Below, piece by piece: positions 32,571 to 42,541 of a stretch of DNA of 64,000 nucleotides (positions are counted from its first letter, which is position 1; each line of letters starts with the position of its first letter). The position numbers and the translations under genes were made by a program. A model generated the notes under the pieces. It was not told the DNA's origin and searched no databases. It worked only from the letters and a program-made list of their open reading frames with translations. The DNA lies in assembly GCA_022841915.1 (NCBI GenBank), contig JALHQN010000015.1, forward strand, positions 1 through 64,000. Reading direction: 5' to 3'. The DNA comes from Burkholderiales bacterium (GTDB lineage: Bacteria; Pseudomonadota; Gammaproteobacteria; Burkholderiales; WYBJ01).

Positions 32571-33932
32571 TCACAGCGTGACTGCGTCCATCAGTTCCTT
32601 GGCAGACGCGAGCTTCTCCAAGTTCTCCAGGGCGGCGATCGATTTCTCCAGCCGTTCACCCTGAAACACCCGCGAGGCGCACCCGCGATACTTCTCGAGG
32701 AGTTCGTCGCGAGTCATCGGATTGCCCGGGCTGCCGCGCACCTTGTCCACCTGCTTGGTGAACTTGCGTCCGTCCTTCATGGTGATCGTCACCGGCGATC
32801 TGCGGCGCGAGGTGGCGTCGTCGCCCCACTCGGGATGCTGATTGACCTGCACCTTGTCGAGCGACTCGCGCATTCGCGGCTGACGGCAGTACTCGTCGGA
32901 GAATGAATCCAGATCGACCCGGCTGTCGAGGAGCATGGCAGCGAGGACGTAATCGATGGAGAACTTGCCGCGGAACCCCTCGGTGGGCTTGTGGAAGCGC
33001 ACGGTGCAGAGCAGATCGGGATGGACGTCGACTTCCAGCTTGGCGGCATCGTCGAACTTGATCTTCTCTTCTTCGATGATCGCCCGAGCGGCATCGAGCG
33101 CCCGCAGATTGCCGCCGCAGCAGGGGTAACGTTTGACGGTCAGCCCGGGATCGACGATCGACCAATGGGTGCCGAGCTTCTCGCCGACTTTGTCGAGGGT
33201 GAAGTTGCCGGGGCCGTGGAAGGCCGAGTAGAAGCCGTAGTCGCCGTCCAGGCCGTCGGGGTCGGCGAAGTAGTCGCGTTTGGCGAGCAGCACCGAGCTG
33301 ACGCCGGCGCGCGCCGCATTGCCGGCATGAATGCCCTTGCCCCAAGTGCCGAAGTGCTGCGTGAGGCCGCCTGCGTTGGCCGCGGACAAGCCCAGCGCGA
33401 CGGCCATCTGCTTGGGGTTGAGCTTCACGATGGCGCCAGCGGCGGCGGCTGCCGCGGAGCAGCCGTACAGCGAGGTCGGATGGAAGCCGCGACGGCGCAG
33501 TTCCGGTTCGTGTTGGCGCCCGGAGAGCGACATGCGCTCGAACACTTCCAGGCCGATGCAGACGGCCGCGACGAGATCGGCACCGCTTGCGCCCGCCTCT
33601 TCCATGACGGCGAGCGCGGCCGGAAGAATGCAGGCCGTGGGATGCGAAAAGCCGGTGTCATCGTAGTCGAGCAGGTGCGAGAGAGAGCCGTTGGCCCAGG
33701 CCGCGCCCACCGCGTTGGTGCGCAGATTCGATCCGAGCACTCTGGCCTGCGGGCTGCCGCCCTGGTCGCGCGTCACATCGAGGACGATGCGGCCGGCCGG
33801 TTCCACGGTGGCGGCGAGGCCGACGCCGATGCAATCGAGAATGTGACGCTTGGTTGCGGCGATCGCCTCGGCGGTGATGTCCGAGAAACGCGTCGCGCTG
33901 GCGAACTCGGAAAGAAGGGTGGTTGCGCCCAT
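32571..33932 (-). CDS. MmgE/PrpD family protein, second
   Basis: 453 residues. Family signatures LSHLLDYDDTGFSHPTA, KGIHAGNAARAG and VKRYPCCGGNLRALDAA are present. It is only distantly similar to the other MmgE/PrpD protein of this window (different active-site context: LDYDDT against LDWDNT), so the two probably act on different hydroxy acids. The gap to the upstream, same-strand phosphatase gene is 95 bp; it faces a Bug receptor across a hairpin. Confidence 0.88.
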   Translation of the reverse strand: MGATTLLSEFASATRFSDITAEAIAATKRHILDCIGVGLAATVEPAGRIVLDVTRDQGGSPQARVLGSNLRTNAVGAAWANGSLSHLLDYDDTGFSHPTACILPAALAVMEEAGASGADLVAAVCIGLEVFERMSLSGRQHEPELRRRGFHPTSLYGCSAAAAAAGAIVKLNPKQMAVALGLSAANAGGLTQHFGTWGKGIHAGNAARAGVSSVLLAKRDYFADPDGLDGDYGFYSAFHGPGNFTLDKVGEKLGTHWSIVDPGLTVKRYPCCGGNLRALDAARAIIEEEKIKFDDAAKLEVDVHPDLLCTVRFHKPTEGFRGKFSIDYVLAAMLLDSRVDLDSFSDEYCRQPRMRESLDKVQVNQHPEWGDDATSRRRSPVTITMKDGRKFTKQVDKVRGSPGNPMTRDELLEKYRGCASRVFQGERLEKSIAALENLEKLASAKELMDAVTL

Positions 33933-34027
33933 GTGCTAGCTCCGTTTGGTGTGCGAACTGTGGATTGTCGTCGAAAACGCCCGCCGGATGGCGAGGCGCG
34001 TTAGGGTCGGATGCCGATGCTGTCGCG

Positions 34028-34507
34028 TCACTTGAGCGAGGATTGCAGGACGGCCTCGAGACCGGTCAGCGGTACGATACGTTGGTGCGGTGCAATGACG
34101 GATTCGTATTCGCGCCGCAGTTCCATCAAGCCTGGCTGCAGCGAGGTCCATTTGCGCAGCTGGGCGACTTCCCGCAGGCATTCGTCGAAAGAGCGAGCGG
34201 CCGTGTCCGCGAGGTAGCTCGCCACGACCAGCGGCGAGCGGCTCACGCCTTCCATGCAGTGGACGAGCACGCGACCGCGGGTGCGCAACTCGTGCAGATG
34301 ACAGAGCGCTTCCTGCAGCCGTGTGACTGGATTGCCGAAGCCGTCGATCAGCTCGACGCAGCGCCAGGTGAGGCCGTGGGTGTTGAACGCGCTGTTGGGC
34401 CATCCGTTCAGGGACAGAATGCTTTCGATGCCCGCGTTGCGCACGCCTTCGAGCCATATGGCGTCGTCGCAATTGCCGATGGCGATGTCGTCGGTGATCC
34501 AGTCCAA
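34028..34507 (-). CDS. Dual-specificity protein phosphatase
   Basis: 159 residues forming a minimal cysteine phosphatase. The P-loop VHCMEGVSRSP carries catalytic Cys84 and Arg90. The general acid would be Asp55 in ELIDGFGNP. Length corresponds to a single catalytic domain without targeting region. Substrate unknown: a phosphoprotein, phosphoinositide or nucleotide is possible. It is a stand-alone gene divergent from a Bug receptor; bacterial enzymes of this type are less common than low-molecular-weight phosphatases. Confidence 0.87.
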   Translation of the reverse strand: MDWITDDIAIGNCDDAIWLEGVRNAGIESILSLNGWPNSAFNTHGLTWRCVELIDGFGNPVTRLQEALCHLHELRTRGRVLVHCMEGVSRSPLVVASYLADTAARSFDECLREVAQLRKWTSLQPGLMELRREYESVIAPHQRIVPLTGLEAVLQSSLK

Positions 34508-34721
34508 GGCGTGCCTCTCGTGATCGGGGGAGTGTGCGCGAGTCCAGCGCAGTGCTCCGGAGTATTTCCGATTCCGTTCGCCGGCGTCAACTTGCGGCGA
34601 ATCCGCGAGGTATGCGGCGTCGGCGGGAACGAACGAAACGCGAGGGGGGCGATTCTACGTGGGCACTACACCCGGCCGAGGGCATGCGCTATTCTCGCGC
34701 ATCTCAGGGAGGAGAATACCG

Positions 34722-35717
34722 ATGCCGAGCCAAGCTCGCCCCGTGTGCGCAGGTTGCTGTGCGTTGATTGCCGTCGGCATGACACCGACGTGGCTTCAGG
34801 CCGCCGAGCCCGCCACCTATCCGAGTCGTCCCATTCGCGTCATCGTGCCTTCGCCCGCATCGGGTGCGGGCTCCGACCTGTACGTCCGGCTGATCGGGCA
34901 GAAGCTCACTCAAGCCTGGGGCCAGCAGGTGGTCGCCGACAATCGTCCGGGTGCGAATGGCTCGATCGGTGCGGCACTGGTGGCGAAGGCCGCTCCGGAC
35001 GGATATACGCTGTTGATGGCGCACCCGAACACGATGACCGTCGGGCCGGTGATTCGGGCCAACTCGGGTTACGACCCCACTCGAGACTTCACTCCCGTCA
35101 CGATGCTGATGAAAGCGCCCTCGCTCTGGTCGGTACACCCGAGTTCGCCGATCGGTGGCGTGCAGGACTTGGTGGCGATGGCGAAGAAACGGCCGGGCGA
35201 AGTCTCCTACGGCACCACGGGTATCGGCAGCGTGGGCAATCTCATCGGGCAGTTGTTCAGCCAGACTGCCCATATCAAGCTGCTGCATGTTCCTTACAAG
35301 GGAGCCGCTGCCGCGGTTCTGGATCTTGCAGCCAACCGGGTCAATTTCGTCTCCGCCGCCCTGGCTGCACAAATCGGCATGGTGCGAGACGGAAAGATTC
35401 GTCCGATCGCAACCACCGGCCTCGTGCGGGCACGCTTGACTCCGAACGTGCCTACGGTGGCGGAGCAAGGCTTTCCCGGGTTCGACGTCACCGCGTGGCA
35501 CGGCATCGTCGGGCCGGCGAAACTCCCGCCTGCGATCCTGGCGAAGCTCAACGGCGAGATCGTGCGCATCGTGAACCTGCCCGAGGTGCGTGACGTGCTG
35601 CTGCAGGAGGGTGGTGAAATCCATCCCACGAGGCCCGAAGAGTTCCAGGCGGTCATTCGTGCCGAGTTCGCCAAATGGACGCAGGTGGTCAGGCAGGCCG
35701 GGATTGTGGCTGAATAG
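34722..35717 (+). CDS. Bug-family receptor with extended ligand loop
   Basis: 331 residues; GGAGGAG lies seven bases before the ATG. The signal peptide is relatively Cys-rich (PVCAGCCALIAVGM) and ends WLQAA. The first ligand loop reads VPSPASGAGSDLYVR, one residue longer and with ASGAG instead of PGG. Then DNRPGANG, PDGYTLLMAHP and HVPYKGAAA. Divergent from the phosphatase gene; the next gene downstream is another receptor 367 bp away. Confidence 0.87.
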   Translation: MPSQARPVCAGCCALIAVGMTPTWLQAAEPATYPSRPIRVIVPSPASGAGSDLYVRLIGQKLTQAWGQQVVADNRPGANGSIGAALVAKAAPDGYTLLMAHPNTMTVGPVIRANSGYDPTRDFTPVTMLMKAPSLWSVHPSSPIGGVQDLVAMAKKRPGEVSYGTTGIGSVGNLIGQLFSQTAHIKLLHVPYKGAAAAVLDLAANRVNFVSAALAAQIGMVRDGKIRPIATTGLVRARLTPNVPTVAEQGFPGFDVTAWHGIVGPAKLPPAILAKLNGEIVRIVNLPEVRDVLLQEGGEIHPTRPEEFQAVIRAEFAKWTQVVRQAGIVAE

Positions 35718-36084
35718 CGCGAGCGCTCGGCGCCTCGCGCGCCGGAAAGCTGTTCGATCGCTGTGCCGATTTCCTTGCGCAAGCGCGCCCATCGGCACTG
35801 TCGTCCCGTGCTATCCGGACATTGCCGTTCTGGATTCGATTCGGAAATCGGAAGTCACGCAGTGGCTGGCGATCGAACGGTTCTGCCAATGCGGGCTGCC
35901 CGGTCCTTGTTCGCGGGGCGCCGTTCGACAGCGCGCAGCCGCCCGGCGCCGAGCCGGCCATCGACCCCTGGCCGATCCGGGCGCGTGTCATGGAGAAACA
36001 CGTACCCTGGTTCGCGAGCGTTGTCTCGGTGGCGACTGCGGTGTCATCATGATCGCAGTCCTGAACCGAACGAGGCATCGTCCG
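35718..36084. other. 367-bp intergenic stretch between two Bug genes
   Basis: No gene with ribosome site is visible on either strand. The upstream extensions of the next receptor's frame run through here without Met or signal-like sequence until 36049. Presumably contains that gene's promoter; no clear hexamers seen. Confidence 0.4.
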
Positions 36085-37050
36085 ATGCGAACGATCGCAA
36101 TCCTGATCCTCTCGTGCCTGCTACTCGTGCCGCTTTCGCATGCCCAACAGCGCTATCCGACCAAGACCGTGCGACTGGTCGTGCCCTTTGCGTTCGGTGG
36201 AGGGAGCGATACCCTGGGAAGGCTGCTTGCATCGCGCCTGGAGCCGCGGCTTGGGCAGGAAGTGGTCGTCGACAATCGGGGCGGGTCCAACGGCATGGTC
36301 GGTACGCAGCTGGTCAGGCGTGCCGCCCCGGACGGTTACACATTGTTGCTCGGAACGGTTCGCACCCTGAGCATCAATCCTGTCGTCTATCCGCAGATGC
36401 GGTTCGATGCATCCACGGCGTTCGCACCCATCAGTCTCGTCGGGGTCGCCCCTGCGATGCTGGTGGTGAATCCAGGCTGGCCCGTGAAGAACCTCGAGGG
36501 ACTCATCGAGTACGCACGCGCGCGTCCGGGGGAACTGGCGTTCGCCTCGACGGGCACAGGCTCCCTGCAACATCTGGCTGGGGAGCTGCTCAAGTTGCAG
36601 GCCCGCATCGATCTGCTGCATGTACCTTACAAAGATCTTGGACAGGGCTTGGCCGATCTCGTCGCCGGCCGTGTCGCGGTCATCGTCGCCAATATTCACT
36701 CGGTTCTGCCTTTGGTGCAGGCGGGGAGACTCAAGGCACTTGCAGTGACGAGACGGGTGCGCTCGCCCATCGTGCCACACTTGCCGACGGCGATCGAAGC
36801 GGGTTTGTCCGAATTCGAAGTCGCGATCTGGCACGGCGTGCTTGCGCCTGCGCGAACGCCGCGCACGATCGTCGTGCGCTTGAACGAGGAATTGAATGCC
36901 GTTCTCGCATTGCCCGAACTGCGCGCGCGCTGGACGAGCATGGGGGTCGAGGCGACGAGCAGCACGCCTGAGGCTTTCGTGCAGCGCATGCAAGCCGACC
37001 AGGCCAAGTGGGAGCGTGTGCTCAAGCTATCCGCAGCACCCTCGAGTTGA
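36085..37050 (+). CDS. Bug-family receptor before acyl-CoA synthetase
   Basis: 321 residues with a very short, typical signal peptide (MRTIAILILSCLLLVPLSHAQ). An in-frame ATG 36 bases upstream would add MIAVLNRTRHRP and is less likely. Motifs: VPFAFGGGSDTLGR (Ala-Phe instead of Pro in the loop), DNRGGSNG, PDGYTLLLGTVR and HVPYKDLGQ, where the usual Gly after Lys is Asp. The synthetase begins 62 bp downstream on the same strand, suggesting that the imported acid is activated to its CoA ester. Confidence 0.87.
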   Translation: MRTIAILILSCLLLVPLSHAQQRYPTKTVRLVVPFAFGGGSDTLGRLLASRLEPRLGQEVVVDNRGGSNGMVGTQLVRRAAPDGYTLLLGTVRTLSINPVVYPQMRFDASTAFAPISLVGVAPAMLVVNPGWPVKNLEGLIEYARARPGELAFASTGTGSLQHLAGELLKLQARIDLLHVPYKDLGQGLADLVAGRVAVIVANIHSVLPLVQAGRLKALAVTRRVRSPIVPHLPTAIEAGLSEFEVAIWHGVLAPARTPRTIVVRLNEELNAVLALPELRARWTSMGVEATSSTPEAFVQRMQADQAKWERVLKLSAAPSS

Positions 37051-37111
37051 GCGCGCATCGCATGCAACAATCACATCCAACCGATATCGACAAAGACGAA
37101 GCCCAACCATC

Positions 37112-38731
37112 GTGACTGCCACCAATCTCTTCGACGTACTTGCCGACGCCGCCGAGCGCTTCGGCGACCGAGACTTCCTCATCGTGGGACGCCGCGACGA
37201 AGTCGCCACCTTCCGCCAATTGCGCGACCGAGCCGATGCCTGCGGCCGCATGCTCGCCGCCCAGGGCGTCGTGCCCGGTGACCGCGTGGCGATATGGATG
37301 ACCAATCGCGTCGACTGGATGGTCGCTGCCTACGGCGCGGCTCGCTGCGGCGCGGTGACCGTGGGCGTGAATACGCGTCTGGCACCTCGGGAGGTGGCTC
37401 ATCTGCTCACGCTCACGCGGCCGCGAGTCTGGATCATGGAAGCGAAGTTCTTCGGCCGCACCGACGCTCGACCGACCATCGAGCCCGTGCTCGCGGCATT
37501 CGCCGAGCAAGGCTTGCCCGCGCCTCGTATCCTGCTGTTGTCCGACGACGCAGAGCGCACGCCCGGCACGCTCGATTGGCGCGAGACATTGCAAGCGCAC
37601 GCGCAGGATGCGCCCTTGCCGCCTGCAGCGGAGTTGGTCGCGCGCATGAGCGCGGGCGAGTATCCGTCTTTGGCTGGTGCGGCCGTCATACTCTCGACCT
37701 CGGGCACGACGGCCGCGCCCAAGGGGGTGGTGCTGGGGCATGCCGGAACCATACGCCTGGCGCGTGCCTGCGCGGAGCGCCAGGATCTTGCGCCCGACCA
37801 ACGCTTCTACAGCGTCGGTCCGTTCTTTCATGCTTCCGGCTACATGCACGCCATACTCACGAATCTGGTCGCGGGCTCCACGCTCTACACCAGCCGCCCA
37901 TACACGGTGGCCGAAGCATGGGACATCTTGTCCGGGGAGCGCATACACGCCTATCACGGGTCCATCGTGCCGTTGCGTGAAGTGGTGCAGCTGCCGCAGT
38001 TCAGCAAGGAGAAGGTCGCCTCGCTCACGCGCGCATGGTACAGCGCGGTGGCGACCGAGATGGTGCATCTTGAGGGATTGTTCGGCACGCGCATGTGCGA
38101 GGTGTACGGACTCACCGAGACGGCCGGCAACGTGAGCATCTGTCGTGCCGGCGATCCCTTGGACATGCGCCACGATTCCGACGGCCAGCCGCACGAGGGC
38201 GTCGAGGTCGCCATCGTCGATCCGCAGAGCGGCGCGCCGTTGCCGGAGGGCACGCCCGGCGAGATCCGCGTGCGGGGGTGGAATGTGATGCTGGGTTACT
38301 TCCGCGATCCTGCCGCCACCGCCGCTGCGATCGATGCCGAAGGGTGGCTCAAGACCGGCGATCAGGGCGTCGCCCTGCCGGGCGGATACATCAAGTTCCT
38401 GAGCAGACTGAAGGATGTCATTCGCGTAGGCGGCGAGAACTTGTCACCGCTCGAGGTCGAGGAGATCTTGATGAGCCATCCCGATGTGCAGGAGGTGGCC
38501 GTGGTTTCGGCGCCGCATCCACGCTTGAGCGAAGTGCCTGTGGCTTTCCTGATACGCCGGCCCGGTCGCACGGTCACCCCGGAAGATCTCGACAGCTTCT
38601 GCAGGGAGCGGCTGGCCAACTTCAAAGTACCGCGGCGCTTCATCTTCATGGAAGATTTTCCGCGGTCGAATGCAGTCAACCGGGTGCAGAAGGCGAAGCT
38701 CCGAGAGATGCTCGTTGCAGGCGAAGTGTAG
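37112..38731 (+). CDS. Acyl-CoA synthetase (AMP-dependent ligase)
   Basis: 539 residues from a GTG start, chosen because homology to the family begins there (LFDVLADAAERFGDRD); the ribosome site is weak. Adenylation motifs: STSGTTAAPKG (phosphate loop), VYGLTETAGN, GWLKTGDQG and the catalytic Lys in NRVQKAKLRE at the C-terminus. RVGGENLSPLEVEE marks the hinge. Complete two-domain enzyme that activates a carboxylic acid with ATP and CoA. Medium-chain or aromatic acids are possible; context (a Bug receptor upstream) suggests an imported acid. Confidence 0.9.
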   Translation: MTATNLFDVLADAAERFGDRDFLIVGRRDEVATFRQLRDRADACGRMLAAQGVVPGDRVAIWMTNRVDWMVAAYGAARCGAVTVGVNTRLAPREVAHLLTLTRPRVWIMEAKFFGRTDARPTIEPVLAAFAEQGLPAPRILLLSDDAERTPGTLDWRETLQAHAQDAPLPPAAELVARMSAGEYPSLAGAAVILSTSGTTAAPKGVVLGHAGTIRLARACAERQDLAPDQRFYSVGPFFHASGYMHAILTNLVAGSTLYTSRPYTVAEAWDILSGERIHAYHGSIVPLREVVQLPQFSKEKVASLTRAWYSAVATEMVHLEGLFGTRMCEVYGLTETAGNVSICRAGDPLDMRHDSDGQPHEGVEVAIVDPQSGAPLPEGTPGEIRVRGWNVMLGYFRDPAATAAAIDAEGWLKTGDQGVALPGGYIKFLSRLKDVIRVGGENLSPLEVEEILMSHPDVQEVAVVSAPHPRLSEVPVAFLIRRPGRTVTPEDLDSFCRERLANFKVPRRFIFMEDFPRSNAVNRVQKAKLREMLVAGEV

Positions 38732-39290
38732 GGCCCCGGCGGGGCGAAAGGCACGCCGTGTGCTGGTGATGGGGCGACATCTTTTTGATTCAACCTCACC
38801 ATGAAAGACGATGGCGCGAGCCATGAACGACTGCCGGAGGACCGCGAAGGGGCATCCCTGGACTTCCTGAAACTTCTCGGCGAGTTGAAGAACCTGGCGG
38901 TTTGGCGCGCGCTGCGATCGGGAGCGGACTGGAGCACTTCCCGTCGCAGCGCAGGTTCGCATCGGCAGTCCGAGTAGGTCTCGGACACGGATCGCCCGGA
39001 GCGGCTTTCGAAGCCCACCAACGGGGGCAAACGGCGTGCCCGCCCTAGGCGATGAAGCAGTGCCCGATCGGTGCACGGAATAGCCGATGAGGCGAATCGC
39101 ACCTTTCGATTTCCATTAGACTTCTCGGGGTCGGCGCCCGACGCTCGGTATTCAATATCCGCGGCACGGCAGAGCCGAGCGAGACGAGTGGGCGGAATTG
39201 CACGTGTGCGGTCATTTCTGCGCGGCTCAATGACTGCCGCGATCGGATCGCGCCGCGCGCTCGCCGCTTCACCAGGCAAACCTTTCGGGC
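38732..39290. other. 559-bp intergenic stretch upstream of hybrid kinase
   Basis: A GCCCC/GGGGC mini-hairpin follows the synthetase stop. A 58-codon frame from ATG 38801 to 38977 has no ribosome site and a composition like frame noise, so I do not call it. The start of the kinase gene at the right end also lacks an obvious Shine-Dalgarno sequence. I see no RNA gene. Confidence 0.4.
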
Positions 39291-42215
39291 ATGTTGGACG
39301 ACAAACCGCAGCACCGTGAGCTGACCGAGAAGACTCCGCACATGGTGTGGGAGACCGACCCTCGCGGCATGAACCGTTGCCACAGTCCGTCCTGGTATCG
39401 CTATGTCGGGGGCTCGAACGGGGCTTGCCCGGACGAAAGCTGGCTCGACGTCTGCCATCCGGACGACCGCGAATCTCTGACGCGCGAATGGCGCGTGAGC
39501 CTGGCATCGGAAGGCCGTCATCCCTTCGACGTCGAAGTCAGGATGCGCCGTCACGATGGCCATTTCCGCTGGTTTCGCGTTCAAGGGGGAGCGGTCCGGA
39601 ACGTGAACGATGAGGTGTGCAAATGGTCGGGAACCTTTACGGACATCGACGAGAGCAAGCGCCGAGGCGAAGAACACGGGCAGCCGAGTCCGTCCCGGGA
39701 TCTGACCGGAGCGAATGAGCGTCATGTCGCGGTTCCGGCCTGCAGTGCGAAGGGCGTACGCGGCTATCTGATCGACACTCTCTGGGTCGTGGCCGCGGTC
39801 ATCGTCTGCATGGGCGTGCGGGCTTTGCTCGGGCCTGTCCTCGAGGAGCATCTCGAATTCGGGTTGGCGTTCGTGGGCGTGGCCGTCGTGGCGGCCGTGC
39901 GCGGCGTGGTGCCTGGGCTCATGGTTGCCATGCTGTCCGCGCTGTGGTCGGTCGTGCCCTGGCTGCCCGAGCCTACGCTCGAAGGGCGGCAAGCGGCCGT
40001 GTTGACCGGGCTCTTCCTCGCGTGTGCCGCGGTGGTTGCAGTCCTCGTGGGGCGTAGCAGTGAACCGGGGCCGGGAGACACCGGGACGAGAATGCCTGCG
40101 ATGGCACCGCGCTCGCTGGGGCTGTTGGTGGCCGCGGGCAGCTTTCCTCTGCTGTTCTTCAGTTTCGTGGGATGGGTCACTTACCAGGATGCGATCGAAG
40201 AGGCCTACGCGAGGCTCGACCGCACTGCCGCCATCGCCACGGAGCATCTGCATCGCGTGATCGAAACGAATCAGGTCATCGCACGTACGCTGCTCAAGGA
40301 AATCGAAGGCCTCGGCGAAGAGGCATTGCGAGCCGACGAGCCACGTTTGCACGAGTACGTCCGAGGACTCGCCCACGGACTGGAGCAGATCCAGTCGGTC
40401 TGGGTCTGGGATGCGGCGGGGTACCCTTTGATCAGCAGCATCGTGCGACCTGCGCCCCGCGCCTTGAACGTTTCCGACCGGGAGTACTTCCGAGCGCATC
40501 GCGACTCTGGCGCGGACTGGTACGTGACACGCGTGCTCACGAGCCGGACGACCGGCGAACAGTTCTTCGACGTGACCCGCAGGCGGGATCTCGGTGAACG
40601 GTTCGGCGGTGTCATCTCCGTGTCGTTGCGTCCCGAATACTTCTCCAACTTCTACCGCAAGCTCGCCCAGAGCGAACCCGGTTTGGCCATCGGATTGGTG
40701 CGCGAGGACGGGGCGATCATCGCACGCTGGCCTGCGACCGCTGAAGTCGATCCTCGCGGAGACCAGGATGGCGGACTGCTCGCCCGCATGGATGGGCGCG
40801 AGCACCGTGGCGCCTTTCGCAGTGTGTCGAACGCCGGGGACGACCGGGTCAGGCATGTCGCTTTCCTGCGCGCCGAGACCCATCCGCTCTATTTGACGGC
40901 AAGCCTCGACAGGGAGGCGATTCTGGCCTCCTGGTATCGCCAGATGGCGGTGCTGGCCGTGGTGGTGTTTCCTGCCTCGCTTGCGCTGGTGTGGCTGCTC
41001 TTCATTTCGTTCGAGCGCTCCGAGCGCGTCCGGACAGCTTATGCGGAGGTCAAGGAGGAGGCGGCGCAAAGAACCCGGGCGGAGGATGCGCTGCGCCATG
41101 CCCAGAAGCTCGAGGCGCTGGGTTTGCTGACCGGGGGCGTGGCGCATGATTTCAACAATCTGCTCGCCGTGGTCAGCAACAGCGTCTACCTTCTGAAGCA
41201 TCTGCAGGTCCAAAGGGGCGCCGATGGCGACGAGACAGGCCCGGTCGCGGCAATCGAGCGGGCGGTCGAATCGGGAACCAAACTCACCCGGCAGTTGCTC
41301 GCGTTCTCCCGTCGCCAACCCTTGGCGCCCGAAGTGGTGAATGTGCATGAGGTATTGGGCTCGATGAAGGAACTGCTGCAGACGATCGTCAGCCGACAGA
41401 TCAAGCTGGAGATCGATATGCCCCCGACGCTGCCTCGCATCAAGGTCGATCCTGCTGAATTGGAGTTGGGCGTCATCAATCTCGTCATCAATGCGCGCGA
41501 TGCGATCCGCGAGCGCGGCATGATCACTGTGTCGGGGAATGTGCTGCGAAGTTCGAGCGATGGCATTGCCTACGTTAGCATCAGCGTTCGTGACAATGGC
41601 GTCGGCATAGCGCCCGACGTCCTCGGGCGCGTGTTCGATCCGTTCTTCACGACCAAGCCGCGCGGCATGGGGACGGGCCTGGGCTTGAGCCAGGTCTACG
41701 GGCTGTGCACCCAGGCTGGAGGAACGGTGGTCCTCGACTCGAAGCCAGGCGCGGGAACCACGGTCTCGATGCATCTGCCTGTCACTGCCGATGTGCCCGC
41801 CGGCGTGGCCGTGCCGGAGCAGCCACAGCCCGCCGACTTGGGCGTCGCCATTCTGCTGGTGGAAGACCACTTGGACATCGGCACGACGATGCAGGATGTG
41901 CTGAAGAGTCTGGGTTGCGAAGTCACCTACGCGAAATCCGCAGATGAAGCGGTGGAGGTGCTCGCACGCGATGCGGCTCGATTCGCAGTGGTCGTCAGCG
42001 ATGTCGTCATGCCTGGACGGATCAATGGTATCGGGCTGGCGCGATATTGCCGCGAGCGCTGGCCCTTGCTGCCCGTTGTGTTGATGACCGGCTACACGGC
42101 GGAGCTGCATGCCGCGGTGTCGGACGGATTTACCGTGTTGCCCAAGCCGGTCGCGCCGGCGACGCTCGCGCGCACGCTCGCGAAGCAGCTGGACGGCATC
42201 CGGGTATCCAGTTGA
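39291..42215 (+). CDS. Hybrid sensor histidine kinase with PAS, Cache and receiver domains
   Basis: 974 residues. Order: cytosolic PAS of the PAS_3 type (1-125; HxDDRE and DGHFRWFRVQG motifs), a cluster of hydrophobic segments (150-260), another membrane segment near 280-298, a periplasmic double-Cache-like sensor (about 300-520), a membrane segment near 530, dimerisation helix with phospho-acceptor His619 in GGVAHDFNN, ATPase domain (NARDAI, DNGVGI, GTGLGLSQVYG) and a receiver with Asp904 in VVSDVVMPG. It probably senses an external small molecule. Followed by a LuxR-type regulator 326 bp downstream. Having PAS before the membrane part is uncommon. Confidence 0.9.
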   Translation: MLDDKPQHRELTEKTPHMVWETDPRGMNRCHSPSWYRYVGGSNGACPDESWLDVCHPDDRESLTREWRVSLASEGRHPFDVEVRMRRHDGHFRWFRVQGGAVRNVNDEVCKWSGTFTDIDESKRRGEEHGQPSPSRDLTGANERHVAVPACSAKGVRGYLIDTLWVVAAVIVCMGVRALLGPVLEEHLEFGLAFVGVAVVAAVRGVVPGLMVAMLSALWSVVPWLPEPTLEGRQAAVLTGLFLACAAVVAVLVGRSSEPGPGDTGTRMPAMAPRSLGLLVAAGSFPLLFFSFVGWVTYQDAIEEAYARLDRTAAIATEHLHRVIETNQVIARTLLKEIEGLGEEALRADEPRLHEYVRGLAHGLEQIQSVWVWDAAGYPLISSIVRPAPRALNVSDREYFRAHRDSGADWYVTRVLTSRTTGEQFFDVTRRRDLGERFGGVISVSLRPEYFSNFYRKLAQSEPGLAIGLVREDGAIIARWPATAEVDPRGDQDGGLLARMDGREHRGAFRSVSNAGDDRVRHVAFLRAETHPLYLTASLDREAILASWYRQMAVLAVVVFPASLALVWLLFISFERSERVRTAYAEVKEEAAQRTRAEDALRHAQKLEALGLLTGGVAHDFNNLLAVVSNSVYLLKHLQVQRGADGDETGPVAAIERAVESGTKLTRQLLAFSRRQPLAPEVVNVHEVLGSMKELLQTIVSRQIKLEIDMPPTLPRIKVDPAELELGVINLVINARDAIRERGMITVSGNVLRSSSDGIAYVSISVRDNGVGIAPDVLGRVFDPFFTTKPRGMGTGLGLSQVYGLCTQAGGTVVLDSKPGAGTTVSMHLPVTADVPAGVAVPEQPQPADLGVAILLVEDHLDIGTTMQDVLKSLGCEVTYAKSADEAVEVLARDAARFAVVVSDVVMPGRINGIGLARYCRERWPLLPVVLMTGYTAELHAAVSDGFTVLPKPVAPATLARTLAKQLDGIRVSS

Positions 42216-42541
42216 ACCGCCAGGCGTCCGGGCGGAACCGGATGCAATTCGCTTCTTGAGTGCTGCAGGCGCCGCCAAAACCGGTGCGCAAGACCCCTGC
42301 AGCGCGTTACTATCTCGGCACATCGCCAGCGCCTAATTCCCCGCGCTCGCATTCGTTGACTTCACTCGCAGCGGCCATCCCCGGCTCGATGCGCTTGGCT
42401 CCCGGCCAGAGTCCCCGGTTCGACAGCCGCACGGTCTGCCCTCGACGGGTCGGTCAATGCGGTCAAGCGAAGCTGCACCGATGCTCCGTCCAGCGCGCAC
42501 GCAATCCGATCAAGACTCTTTTTGCTCGAAGGGAACATTTC
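42216..42541. other. 326-bp gap between kinase and response regulator
   Basis: No gene is seen. The length suggests that the regulator has its own promoter rather than strict cotranscription with the kinase. Confidence 0.35.

Noticed and set aside
38801-38977. Possible 58-residue gene upstream of the kinase
   Set aside because: No Shine-Dalgarno sequence and no recognisable or membrane-like content.
39045-42323. 1092-codon frame antisense to the hybrid kinase
   Set aside because: Composition is Arg/His/Asp-rich with no recognisable domain; it mirrors a well supported kinase on the other strand, a usual effect of high GC.
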